Assembly (NCBI GenBank): GCA_946800325.1
Contig: OX326957.1
Span: forward strand, 12,567,591-12,631,590
DNA: 64,000 bases
Reading direction: 5' to 3'
From: Luzula sylvatica
Lineage: Eukaryota; Streptophyta; Magnoliopsida; Poales; Juncaceae
Made by a program: the position numbers and the translations under genes. Position 1 is the stretch's first letter; each line of letters starts with the position of its first letter. Under the pieces are notes generated by a model. The model saw only the letters and a list, made by a program, of their open reading frames with translations, did not search any database and was not told where the DNA came from. Below, one piece after another: positions 46,231 to 57,489 of this stretch.

Positions 46231-47559
46231 CTAGGAGAATACTCGCGCTACGCGGCGAGCATGTAAATTATGTTTTTCATTGTAATACAATTATACATTT
46301 GTATGATAATATTAATAATATCATCTTAAAATAAAGTTATTTGAATTCATTTATCTATGATCATTCATATGTTTTACAATTATTTTACATTATGATAACA
46401 AAATATCTCATTTTTTATAATCAAATAATAATACTTATATTAGTGTTATTATATAATAATATATAAGAATAAGATATAATACAATTTTATGAAAAACGTA
46501 ACAACAAATATCATATCATTCTTCACAATATTGCATACAATATGAAATATTAAAAAAATGAATCATACAACACATGTAGTAACACGTTATTAATTATATA
46601 GTTGTAATATTTTTTATTGATTCAAAATGCAATGGAAAATATAAAATAATATAAAACTTAATAGCGGCAGTAATTTAATAAATAATATCAAATTTTAATT
46701 TATAATAAACATATACAAATTATTTTATATCATATGATTTCTTTTTATTTTATATTTTTTAAAATAACAATACAATTTGATATAAGTTTAAAAAGTTATT
46801 TATATGGATAAACTTTTTTTAATACTATTATTTGTTGAAAAACTTTTGTTTGCTTAAAAATCCAAATATAATCTACTTAGTATTATATGAGATGCTTATT
46901 GTTATAATTTTTTTTTAAAATAAATAATAATACTTAAAAATTCTATTATGCAAATAAAATTCTTAAAAATATATTATGTGAATATGTATTTTTTTTTTTT
47001 TGCATTGTATTTCTTACATAATATCTTTACAAATTGATATTATGAAAAACGATATGTTTGAACTATGCTAATATGGATGTCAAAATAAATAGAAAAATAA
47101 AATGAATATATTTGATGGGTTTATAAAATTAAATTTCCTAAATAATACTAATATATGTTGTATTTTTTTATAATATTACATATTAAATTATTAGTATTTC
47201 ATATATAAACATTTCATATTCCATTGCATTCACATTTGATCATGTAATCTTTTGTGAAATGTTAAATAATTTATTAGACTTGGTCTAATATGATTCTAAC
47301 CAATAATAATATGCCACGTCATTAATGTAGGATGATGTGGATTTCTAAGAATGCTTAAACCATGGTGTAAAATAATAACACATAAATGACTACACAAAAT
47401 ATGATCTTTAAAAAATCTAACAAAAAATTAATGATTGAGATTAAACCACATCACTACATCTTATAGTTCAAATTAATACTTATAAAAATAATAATACAAA
47501 ATACATCTCTTGAATGATCAAATCTTGGCAGAATACTAATGCAGCCATTTTTGCTAGCA

Positions 47560-48620
47560 TATCTGGCTGCCACGTCATCCAATGATTTTGAGCCGTTGGA
47601 TTGAGTTGTAAAATTTTACTCTGCATCTCGGCCCTTCATTCCTGCATAGACTCGGTGTTTGTGCACCGGTATTATTTTCGCACACGGTCCATGATGGACC
47701 AGGTCTTTCAGATCTCACAATGTATAAGAGCGCCAATGTTTCTCTCTCCTCATTTTTTTTCCTAGCCTCGACAAGAAATTTCCGCAGGCGATTTCTAGGG
47801 TTTTGAGGGAGAGCGTGCAACGTCCAAAGTTGTCGCGCGGTCATTAGTTCTGCAGTTTCCTGCGGACTTCTCGCGCAGCCAAGTTGGACGTCAAATTGGA
47901 AGCCGAGTTCGACGGTCTGAGAAAACGACGATGGTCAGCGTAGGGTTTAGTGCGCCATCAAATGGCGGATTCCAGGGTTTCTGGTGAGAGGAAAGCTCTG
48001 CTGAAGCCGCCGAACGCCACCAGGTCGTGATCAAGTCGCCGCCAAGGACGCAACATCACAGCATGACAGGGCAGGTTTTTTTCGTTTTTTTTATTGTCCA
48101 TCGTTTTGAATGGGACTCGAATGGATTTACTGATATTTTTTGTGCTAATTTTCCTTCGATTTCTCTCAATTCTTTCGCAGTTTTGATTTGGTACTAATTT
48201 TGCTAATTCTATTTACATTTCTAGGGTTAGGGTTTTCGAAAAAGAGGAGTACATCCGCCACAGAGAAAAGAGGACAAGACGCTATCGGCGTGAGGCGCAG
48301 CAGGCTGGAAACCAAGGAGCGACGGTGGTCGAATCTTCTCTCTCTCATGACACCCCCTGCACTCCTCATTTCACTTCCGCTCCGCAGAAGAACACATGCC
48401 TCCAAACCCTAGCGACAACACTCAAGCCGCGAGCAAGAACGATGGGAAAAGTAGCGCCAAAGGAAAGAGTGAACAGGCCAGAGAGAAGCCGCGCGACAGT
48501 CTGATGTAGGCGACGAGAAACTTCATGCCAAAGAACAGAGAGAAAGGGTGACAAAGAAGTCGTGCGGTAGTCTAATGAAGGCGTTGGATTGAGCTCGAGT
48601 TAAGGTAATCCATTGTTTAC
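47560..48620. pseudogene. GC-rich exon-like segment in the Helitron, source gene unknown
   Basis: A TATA-like tgtataagagc (about 47720), then ctagggttttgagggagag, a motif common in plant 5' UTRs, then blocks of balanced composition separated by T-rich intron-like stretches with an acceptor ttctttcgcag near 48180. Reading frames are short on both strands and I do not recognise a protein. Probably one or more captured gene fragments. Confidence 0.35.
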
Positions 48621-49180
48621 ACAACTAATGTTGAATTGGAAAATTTGCTTGATTTGGGATTTTTGGTCATTGAGATACGGGGATTCCAGTAGAATGCATA
48701 CCAGAATTCAATGATTTGTTTGAATTCGAATTGGATTGGAAATTTTGGGATTTCGACATGATAATTGAATCTCAGAACTTTGCTCGAACGAATTGTAGAC
48801 TCATTAGTCATTGCTACGTTTTTTCTCTTTTCAGGGTTCTAATTGCGAAAAAATGGAATTCCAGAGGCCATTTCGAAACTGGTACAGGGGGATAAAGACT
48901 CGCAATTACATGGTGGAGTGCTGGGGTGTAAAGTGAAAATAAGAAGAAAAAAAACAAGGAGCAAGTTGTAAGTTTGACACAATTAAATTTTCTTTGGTGA
49001 ATAATAGTTTCATTCCAATATTTATGTTCAAATTGAGCCTCTTAGTTATTGATTTTTAGTTCTTGATCTTCTGTCATATTACCGTGTGAATGAACTATTG
49101 GGAATTGTTTTTTCATTATTTTGGCTGCTAAGTCGAACATTGCTGACATGAAATTTCTTTTTTATTTTTTTTTATTTCAG

Positions 49181-49330
49181 GTTGTAATCAGAAAGTGAGC
49201 ATTGTGTGTGGAGGAATCAGTTTTTTTATCGGGGCCACTCTTAATGCTGTTGCGCAGAATTTGGCGAGCACCCAGATTGGTGGAATTGACCGGGTATTGC
49301 ATGATAGGCAATCACTGTGGATTTCGCAAT
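49181..49330 (+). pseudogene. Captured hexose/STP sugar-transporter exon fragment
   Basis: After an acceptor (tttatttcag, ending 49180) the frame reads NQKVSIVCGGISFFIGATLN and then AVAQNL. This matches the transmembrane segment of plant sugar transport proteins (typical form GGxSFxxGAxLNAAAQN), a branch of the major facilitator superfamily. It then shifts frame; beyond the shift, remnants of the GRVLLGVGIGFGNQ stretch can be read around 49289-49325. Only this exon is seen. The intact transporter imports hexoses across the plasma membrane; this fragment cannot. Its position inside the Helitron indicates capture. Confidence 0.7.
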
Positions 49331-50240
49331 GGTAAAACAGTTTCTTATTTTGAATATTATTTACTATAATTAAATATTCTTATTTTTAATAGTAAGAAAA
49401 ACATATTATACATCTTTCTTATTTTTACGCACCGACAAGCTTAATTTGCTTTCTTCTCATATTTCAGAAGAAAAAATGGTTTTTTATACAATTTATGTTG
49501 TCTTTACTGCTAATTTCAAGCATTTCATCAATTAGGTAGTTAATTCTTTGTTAATTTCTCTGTTTAAGATTTTTTATTTATTTTGGCGTATTTCAAGAAC
49601 TCAACTGTATTTGAGGTTATTTTCATATTCTAAACACAAGGTTTGCTTTTTTCAGGTTTTCGAGCTATTTCCAGATTGGTCTTCAATTTCAGATTGGTTT
49701 TAAAAATTCAGAGGATTAGTAGGTATTTTATTGGTTTCTAGGCAGTCAAATTTTCAAACGTAATTACCACGTATTTTATTGGTGTTCAACTTCAGGCATG
49801 TTTTTTTTCCAGATTTGTTTTCAACTCTATTTTAGACACATTTTAGAATCGATTGATGTTCTTAAAATTTTGGAATCAATTGATGTTCTTAAAATCAACA
49901 AAAATAAGATTTTCAGAATCTAGAAATTAGTTTACAAATTAGTCATGCAAAATCCTCGGTTTAGTGAAGTTCCGCACAATTTCTCTTATTCACTGCCATT
50001 CAAAATAATTTCCGTAACATATGTGCACAAATACACTCTACAAAATAAATAAAACTGTAACGCATCCAAAACAAACAAAAAAATAATCCCGCGCAATCGC
50101 GCGGGTGCAGCGCTAGTGTAATACTAATACATATGATTAAGCCACATCACACAATCTAATGGTTAATAATCAAGATAAGCATGATGATGTGGTTTCATGA
50201 GGAGGCTCAAAGATAGGTGCAAAATAAGGGGGTGGGTAAA

Positions 50241-50800
50241 TTAGAAAATAGGATAATTGATTTGTTTTGAAGGTCTTCACTTTTTATATTTTTATGAAAA
50301 TTTTGAAAAAAATAGAAATTGGTGTGGCATTCTTTTACAAAAAATAAGATAATTGATTTGTAAAGGTGTTAGACTACATTTTTTGTATTTATAAAAATTT
50401 TGTATGTGTTATTCTTCTATTACAGAGTATTTGAGGACGACATGCAAATTGAGTATTTTGCTAGTGTTACACTTCATATTTTGCATTTTTGATAAATTAG
50501 ACAATTGATATTTCGAAAATTTTAAACTTAAATTTTTTACTTTTTAAGAAATTTTTAAAAAATGATTCTTTCTTTTTTAGTTTTTCTATTACATAGTATT
50601 TTGAGGACAACGTGAAAATATAACATTTTGTTAATGTGAGACTTCTATTTTAACATTTTTTGAAAGTAGTGTAATTTATTTTTTTGAATGTGTTAGACTT
50701 CATTTGTTTGTAGTTTTAATAAATTTAAAAAAAAAAAGAAGTTAGAGTTTGTGTGTGTTAGTTTTCTAGTAAGAATTTTTTAAGGAAAACATCAAAATTC
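50241..50800. repeat. ~155-180 bp tandem repeats, unit 2
   Basis: Units start near 50367, 50523 and 50693 (gttagact / taaactta variants), each with a ttctattac...gagtatttgaggacra core. The array is continuous with 46085-46230 once the Helitron is removed. Confidence 0.6.
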
Positions 50801-50994
50801 ACTACTTGAGTCATGATGTATGTCCCCTGTAACTATTCCAGGGAACATTGATGACCTGAAAAGTAAGGATATTCAGTCTTATGGGCCTTTTTTCGGCCCT
50901 CCTTTAAGGTCTCAGAAATTACGGGTGTTATGGATTAACGGTATGTACTTCAAACTGTCAGATTTCTCAATGATTACCAGGGTGTTAACTATTA
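50801..50994. other. Unit 2 flank homologous to 23310-23540
   Basis: Shares gagtcatgatgtatgt and atgggccttttttcggccct with unit 1. Non-coding. Confidence 0.7.
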
Positions 50995-53773
50995 CTAGGA
51001 GATTACCCGCCCTTCGCGGCGGTTTTATTTCATTTGTTTTATCATACCCGCGCTTCGCGGCGGTTTTATTTCATTTGTTTTACCATACACATAATATAGA
51101 GTTATGATATTTTGGGATCAAATATAAGGATTTACGAAAATAAATATCATATTGATTAAGAAAGTTTGATGATTAGAAAATTATTATACTATTTTTGATA
51201 TGAAACATTGCGAAATATTTATTTAATACTTTAATTCAACACATGCAAAAAATAATAAAGGTTACTATAATATAATAAAACAACATGTATGGACATAAAA
51301 AGAAATAAAAAAATCATATGATATTTTAAATTTTCATATCTAAAATTAAGAATAATAACATTGTAAAAGTTTAAAAAAATTATTTATGTCTGTTAAATTT
51401 TATATTTTATGTTTATTATTGAAAAATACTATATAAGTTAAAGAAATTATTTGTGTTTAGTAAATAAATATCTTTCACTTTGTTGGTTCAAATTTCCTGA
51501 TAGTTTGATTATTTCAAAACACTGTCAGTACTAATGTATACATCCAGAAAAGTACAGGATAACATAGGTACGATACGAAGATGAAAGAGGACTTGTGAAG
51601 GAAGACTTCATTGGATTACATCAAGAATCAGGACATGAAGTTTCAACATAAACAAGAAAAGAAGAACACAAGGAAGGCCATTGGAATACATCAAGACTCA
51701 AGATGTTGAAGCCTTCCGTGAGTGGGATACGCCACAAATAAACCATAGGTACAAACCTAGTAGAACTCAAGTAAAATCATGTTCAAAATAACAAAGAGTT
51801 CAGTCAAGCAGTAAGTGCGTTCTGAACGAACTCAAAGTCCGTTCAGAACGGACTTGCTAAATATCAAAACTTTAAAGCTTGATTAGAACCAAACGTGTCA
51901 CAGGGATGTGTGCGTTCGAACGAACAATCATGTCCGTTCGAACGGATAATTAGAATCCGTTCACCCACCTTCTGAGTGCGTTGAACGGACAATCCTTCCT
52001 GTGAACGGAAAATGTCACAGGGATGTATGCGTTCGAACGAACACACATGTGCGTTCGAACGGACAACCTGGAATCCGTTCACCCACTTTTCAGTGCGTTG
52101 AACGGACTCTTGTTCCTGTGAACGCAAAATGCTATGTATAATTGAGTCCATTACGAACGGACATTGTCCGTTCGAACGGACCCAAGATGTACTTGCACGT
52201 TATTTTGAAACGGCTAGTGCAAACTTCAAGTGCGTTCTGAACGGACTGTATGCGTTCGAACGCACTACAAGTTTTCTGAAGGATTTCTATAGAGAGTATA
52301 AATAGAATCCTTCATGGGTCTCTCTCTCCCACTTCCTCAATTTGAAACTTTCAAACCTAAAAAGAGAGAAACCCTAAGCTGTGATTATCTATATCCATTG
52401 ATAGCTTGAGAAACCTCTTTAGATCGTTGATCTACTTTCGATATTCTCCACTAATCGTATCCCACTCACGTGACCGATCACGTTGTAGCTCGATTAGTAA
52501 AAAAGTGTAATAGGCTAGTGCAACAAATTGTAAAGAGCCTAAGCTATAGATCGATAGAAGCGTGTAAATCGATCTAGGCAAATCCTTGTAATCGAGTTGA
52601 GTTGGAATTCAATCGAAAGCCAAAAAGAGGCACAAGGCATTCCCGGAGACGTAGGTACTCGCAAATAATTGAGTCGGTCAATTAAGCGAGTAAAGGGTGA
52701 GTTAAAGCTACAAAGCAACCACCTACCGAACTTCGTAAACAAACATCTTGTGTCAAAGTGTTTGTACGGTATCATCTTTATCATCTAAATTATTATTTAT
52801 TTCGCACTGTAAATTAGGTTTAAATCTAAACTAAGTGTAAGTTAGATTGCCAAATTTACCCCCCCTCTAGGTTAGAATTAACCAACACACTTTGCTTTTT
52901 AAAGATTAACATGAAATTGTTTTAAGTACAAATAAAAATATAACATAATTGTTTTTTCAAAAAATAATAATAATTAGGATGTGCAATTTTTTTCAATTAT
53001 ATTTTTAATAATAATAATAACTAGGATTACAAGTAATTACTGTAATTATATTTATTTTTATATCTTTTTTTACATAATTGTTTTCATAATTTTAAGTGAG
53101 AGAAAACTATTGAATATATGATAATAACATACTTAGTAGTATGTGCAATTTTTTTCAATTATAGTTTTAAAAATAATAATGGTTAGTCTTACAAGTCATT
53201 AATGTAATTTTATTTATTTATATATATATTTTTTACATAGTTGTTTTCATAATTTTAATTTAAAGAAAAATAGTAAATATATGATAATTGGATCTCAAAA
53301 TAAAGATAAAATTACAGCGAATATATTTCTTAATTTTTTTATATTATATTATGAAAATACTAACAATATTTGATGTATGTTTTATGATATTATATATTAA
53401 TTTATTAATGTTAGATATTTAAACTCTTCACATTCTATTTGTATTCACATTTGATCATTTAACATATTGTGAAAAAATTGAAAATCAAATACAATTAGTC
53501 TAACATGGGCCTAACAAATAATATTTTGACACGTGATCAGTGTAAGGTGATGTGGCCTTCTAAAATTGCTTAAAACTATGTGTAAAATAAGGGACACATA
53601 AATATCTACAAATAAAACATAATCGCACAAAATCAAAAATTAATCTATGGTTCATATGTCGCCACATATCATAATCTAATGGTTGAAATAATTGTGATGA
53701 TGTGGCATGAGTTGTAACGATGTGGCATGAGGAAATTGCATAAATATGGGTTCAAAATAAGGTGGTTGGTAAA
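50995..53773 (-). mobile_element. Helitron-like element, minus strand, with nested solo LTR
   Basis: The minus-strand 3' end has hairpin CCGCC-GCGAAG-GGCGG, then CTAG (plus 50995-50998), then T. The terminal about 40 bp (ttcgcggcggttttatttca) is duplicated in tandem. The other end matches that of the 46231-50240 element (tgggttcaaaataaggtggt near 53750). Unit 1 has the uninterrupted sequence near 23530, an empty site. No coding capacity; a solo LTR is nested at 51481-52887. Confidence 0.65.
51481..52887 (+). mobile_element. Solo LTR with palindromic CGTTCGAACG repeats
   Basis: 1407 bp, TGTTGGTTC...AACCAACA, flanked by the perfect 5-bp duplication CACTT (51476-51480 and 52888-52892). A TATA box GTATAAATAG lies near 52298-52307, setting the plus orientation. 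The end acccccctctaggtt is typical of several plant copia LTRs (superfamily inferred). The stretch at about 51815-52270, just upstream of the TATA box, carries many copies of GTTCGAACG / CGTTCKGAACG palindromes and two copies of tcacagggatgtrtgcgttc. No internal region is present. Confidence 0.9.
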
Positions 53774-54800
53774 TTTTGTCAGAACTTCATTAACTGTCAT
53801 TAAATGCAGTTGTTGGTGATTACCGGTGACCACGGAAATTTGGATTTCAAATTCAGTCATTATCTCTATAAAAGGAACTTAACACCCACCATTTTATTTT
53901 ACATGGTTTTTTTATTTTTTTCGTTTTTACAAAATCTAACAACTTTTACATTGTCTATTGTTTTGTTTTTTTCCAAATTCTTGCAGAAAGTTTGATTTTC
54001 CGACGATTTGGTTACACATTTCCTTTTCAATTTTTATTGGTATGCATTGATTTTACACTGTTCGGCACTGTTTTTCTGTTTCACTAGTATTTGATTTGAT
54101 ATTATTTTTTATTTTGTCAACTATTACCAGTGTTTCGTATTCAATCTTATATTTGAAAATAATTAAATTCGAAGATAGAGTTTTACACTGTTTGTTCTGT
54201 TTTTCAAAAAAAAAAAAAAAATTCAAATTATTTAATTTTCGAGCCATGATTTAAATTTCATAACTATTACCAATGGTTAGTTTTCACTTATTGTTTAAAA
54301 TTATTTTGTATTTAAAAGTAAATTTAGTTATTTGTAACAGTAAATCTCTATTTTTGCATTTATTACTTTCTCTAAATTTGAAAATGTTTTGTATTGTTTA
54401 AAATATTTTTTATTTAACAATAAATTTTGTTATTTTTACATTTGAAATTTGTTATTTTTATTTTTGAGATTTGTTGTTTTTACTTCAATAACATTAATTA
54501 AGTTGGTAAGTGTCAAACAGTAATTGATTTGGTTTGTATTTAGCAATATAATTTGTATTTAACAATTTCCAATATAATTTGAATTTTATTATTTAACTAA
54601 TTTTTCACAGTAATCTACTTCTATAACACTGAATTTAAGAATATTATACAATATTTTTGTTTGATAAAAAAATACACTAATAATTAACTGATAATTTTTA
54701 CTAAATCAATAATAATTTCACTGATAAAATAATTTTACACTTAATACCTTGTTGTCACTAGTATTATATTTTCAGTATAATTTAATTTTAAGTTGCATTA
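53774..54800. other. Unit 2 flank homologous to 23540-24600
   Basis: AT-rich and non-coding, colinear with unit 1 (aatttggatttcaaattcag and the following T-rich stretch). Short frames are unsupported. Confidence 0.7.
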
Positions 54801-54825
54801 TGTAACACTGATTTTGGAAGATTCT

Positions 54826-55012
54826 TATTCTCCTTCTTCATCTGCCAATTCTCTTTGGAGCCAAACCGAAGCAGAGAATTTGATGATGTGCGAGGTCGAA
54901 TTGAGAGCCAGGGATGGGCAAAACGGTAATTATGTGGAATTAGACAACAATGGCAATAAAGTGATGCAAATGAGCACAATTAATGTCTTAGAGCCAGCTC
55001 CCGAAGGTAAAT
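54826..55012 (+). pseudogene. Possible orphan exon, function unknown
   Basis: A GC-balanced segment in AT-rich surroundings encodes SYSPSSSANSLWSQTEAENL and then CEVELRARDGQNGNYVELDN, ending at a plausible donor (gaag|gtaaattg). Unit 1 lacks it at the equivalent place near 24620. A second lysine-rich exon-like piece lies at about 55665-55790, after a hAT MITE. I recognise no family; most likely a gene fragment brought in by a transposon. Confidence 0.35.
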
Positions 55013-55042
55013 TGAAATTAACTCCTCTTATTTAGTTTCAAC

Positions 55043-55601
55043 CAATGTTGTAAAATACGGAAAACGATACGGAACGGTCGGGGACCGTAAAACGGGATTA
55101 CCGTAAAACGGTGAAAAAACTGTGGAAAAACGGTGAAAAAACGGTCACCGAAATCGATAGTAATTTAATTAAAATTTATAGATGAAACCAAAAAAATATA
55201 TAATAATGTAATTTTTTAATATTAAAAAAAATAACATAAACAACATCCAACATAAAACATAACATCAAAACGAATGTCTAACATAAACGTAACATCAAAA
55301 CGAATGTCCAACAAAACGTAACATCAAAATATAAACTCAAATCCAAACATAAACTAAATAGTAAAATCATTAACATCATTCGGGACAACTGTAAGTAATA
55401 AATATGGTAATTTTATTGGGTTGGAAAAAAAAAATGGGCCAAAAAAACGGTAAATAATCAAAATTTCCGAAAAACGTTTTTTCCCAAAAAAAACGGTCAA
55501 ACACGGTAAAAAAACGTTTGACCGTTTTTTCAAACCGTCTTGTAAAAAACGGAACGTTTTTCCACCGAAACACCGTTTTTTCACCGTTTTTCACAACAGT
55601 G
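55043..55601. mobile_element. hAT-type MITE filled with ACGGTAAAA repeats
   Basis: 559 bp with ends CAATGTTGTAAAA and, as reverse complement, CACTGTTGTGAAA. It is flanked by the perfect 8-bp duplication GTTTCAAC (55035-55042 and 55602-55609). The arms consist of degenerate AAAACGG / ACGGTGAAAAAACGG units around a centre with aacatcaaaacgaatgtc repeats. No transposase. Frames on the minus strand here are repeat artefacts. Confidence 0.9.
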
Positions 55602-55814
55602 GTTTCAACTAATGCATTTTTGTAATTGTTTTCGAAAAGTAACATCAAATTAATTTTGTTATGCACAAACGCCCTTCTCAAGGCACTGCACTGGATAATC
55701 AAAATGCGCAAGAAGACAGGCACAATTGCTAAAAAGCTGCCAAAAAAAGAGGAAACTTTGAAAGCCATTCAAAAAAGAGGAATTTTTTTTCCAAAAAGTA
55801 ACATCGAATTAATT

Positions 55815-55869
55815 ATTTTTCGGTTCGGGTCGGATCATTTCTTCGGATCGGTCAAATTTTGCCAGCTCT
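55815..55869. mobile_element. Truncated hAT-type MITE end
   Basis: The right terminus ttttgccagctcta is the inverted form of the 28041 family end TAGAGCTGGCAAAA, preceded by gggtcgg/atcgg units. No left end is visible, so it is a fragment. Confidence 0.6.
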
Positions 55870-56344
55870 AGTCATCATTACATTTTTCTTAAGCATGGCT
55901 CAACACATGTTCTATGATTGAATTATCCCTGCCAGCACATCAAAACTTATGGGGGAATTCAGGAGGATATAAAGCATTTTCCAATTTATTTTACTACATC
56001 TCGCCATATTCATAATTCTTCAAATTGTTTATAAGTAAGGCATATATTCAGACATCAAAATTTCTCACGTTATATTTGCAAAATGACCGAAACTGAGAAT
56101 AATAAAAATTAGCCGAGTCCAACCCAAGCCCGGCCCCAGTCACAAGTCCACGAACCTGAGTCTGGATCCAATTTCGTGAGGAGTCAAAATATTTTATACT
56201 ACTCTTTATTTGTACATGTTTGTGTATTAACTATTAAATCAATTCTAGAACGGCCCAGTATTATTACATGGTTAACAACCCGAATATTGGACAAATCGGA
56301 TCCATATTTAAAAAGAACCCGAGGCCGGATCTATTATTTGAAGC
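55870..56344. other. Unit 2 flank homologous to 27650-28030
   Basis: Non-coding; shares gtccacgaacctgagtctgg with unit 1. The hAT MITE of unit 1 (28041) is absent here. Confidence 0.65.
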
Positions 56345-56724
56345 ATGTGGCCACAATGACTAATGTGAAAGAGGCTAATGATAGTCTCTTCGACAAAAAG
56401 TACTTAAAAAAATGAAAAATATTGGACATACTTTCATTTCTCCTTTTAAAAATTTTAAAAATCTTTATGACGTAAATATGATTTAATATCTTAAAAATTA
56501 GCATATTAATTAATTATTTAGTATTTTAATTATACGTTCAATTATAAATGTAGATAATTAAATTATAAATTAAGATGTTAAATCATGTATTTATGTGTTA
56601 ATTTTTAAGATGTTAAATCATATTCACATCATCAAGATTTTTGATGGAGAGTATTAGAGGGTGTCACTACTCTAAAAAAATTGAAACTATTTTTACGATT
56701 CAAATGTTATCTTTGTGGTGGTAG

Positions 56725-56992
56725 CAGTGTTCCAGAAATCGGTCTTGGCGGCCGATTAATCGGCGATTAATCGTTCCTCGATGGTCCGCCGTCAAGATAA
56801 CCCCTTGGCGTTTTGTGCTTGACGGATTCCGCCAAGCGGCCGCCAAACCACCGCCGAGCCGATTTTTGGAAGTGTTTTTTTTTTTTTTTTTTTTTTTTGG
56901 GATTGCCAACGGGTCCATAGCATAGTTAGTTGAATGTGAAGCACAAAAAATCATATATTGTGAGAGGTTGTGGGATACTATTTGTACAAAAA

Positions 56993-57063
<71 letters not shown>

Positions 57064-57489
57064 CGTTTCATTTTTTTTTCTCGTTTTTTTTCTCTTCGTG
57101 CAAGAAAAATTATTTATTTTCCTGTCTCGTTTCTCGCAACGGGGGACAGGCGTGAAACAAAAACATTCTTGCTCATTTTTTTTTCTCCTTCCTTTCTTTT
57201 CATGATAATTTTATGTTATTTGAAATTTTATTACGTTATTCGGATATCAGCTATGTTATTTAAATTATTATTTGAGTTTATGTTAGTTTAGTGACGTAGT
57301 GTATTTTGTTACTTAAATTATTGAAAACTTATTAAAAAAGCTGTGATTTGTAATTTTGTTTAATTAATTTAAATATTAAATATAAAAAATAAAAATCCGC
57401 CGAGATTCCCAATTAATCCCGATTAATCATCCTTGGCGCTTGATGGTCGTCTGCCGACTAGTGATCGCCAAACGATTTCTGGAACATTA
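56725..57489. mobile_element. hAT-type non-autonomous element with TA microsatellite
   Basis: 765 bp with ends CAGTGTTCCAGAAATCG and, as reverse complement, TAATGTTCCAGAAATCG. It is flanked by the perfect 8-bp duplication GGTGGTAG (56717-56724 and 57490-57497). Subterminal parts carry inverted gattaatcg and ttggcg-rich sequence. It interrupts a CNL relic. A (TA)n run lies at 56996-57062. No transposase. Confidence 0.9.
56996..57062. repeat. (TA)n microsatellite
   Basis: 67 bp of uninterrupted TA dinucleotides inside the hAT-type element; likely length-polymorphic. Confidence 0.97.

Larger units (their letters stand above)
47523..50116 (+). mobile_element. Nested Helitron carrying gene fragments (5' end uncertain)
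   Basis: The 3' end is clear: perfect hairpin CCCGCGC-AATC-GCGCGGG (50088-50105), TGCAGCG, CTAG (50113-50116), then T. The 5' end is a guess: TCTTGGCAG at 47523 follows an A, as Helitrons require, and coincides with a composition change. The interior holds GC-richer, exon-like pieces (about 47560-48620) and a captured sugar-transporter exon (49181-49330), while no transposase is seen. This is the usual content of gene-capturing plant Helitrons. Confidence 0.6.
46231..50240 (-). mobile_element. Helitron-like element, minus strand, with nested Helitron
   Basis: The minus-strand 3' end is a GC-rich hairpin (CTCGCCGCGTAGCGCGAG) followed by TATTCTC and CTAG, then T (plus-strand CTAG 46231-46234). 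The other end, by comparison with unit 1, falls near 50240. There the minus strand starts TTTACCCACCCCC, not the canonical TC. The element at 50995-53773 has the same two ends, so these define a family. No Rep/helicase gene is seen, so it is non-autonomous. It lies inside the tandem repeats within about 40 bp of the site where the copia element inserted in unit 1. Confidence 0.65.

Noticed and set aside
51815..52270. CRISPR-like array of palindromic repeats
   Set aside because: This is a plant genome, repeats are uneven in length and spacing, and they lie inside an LTR with TATA box and target duplication.
55376..55768. 130-codon minus-strand ORF rich in Phe
   Set aside because: It reads the AAAACGG repeats of a hAT MITE backwards and crosses the element boundary.
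56930..57205. A 91-residue protein with Ile-Tyr repeats
   Set aside because: It is a (TA)n microsatellite in frame; not a coding sequence.
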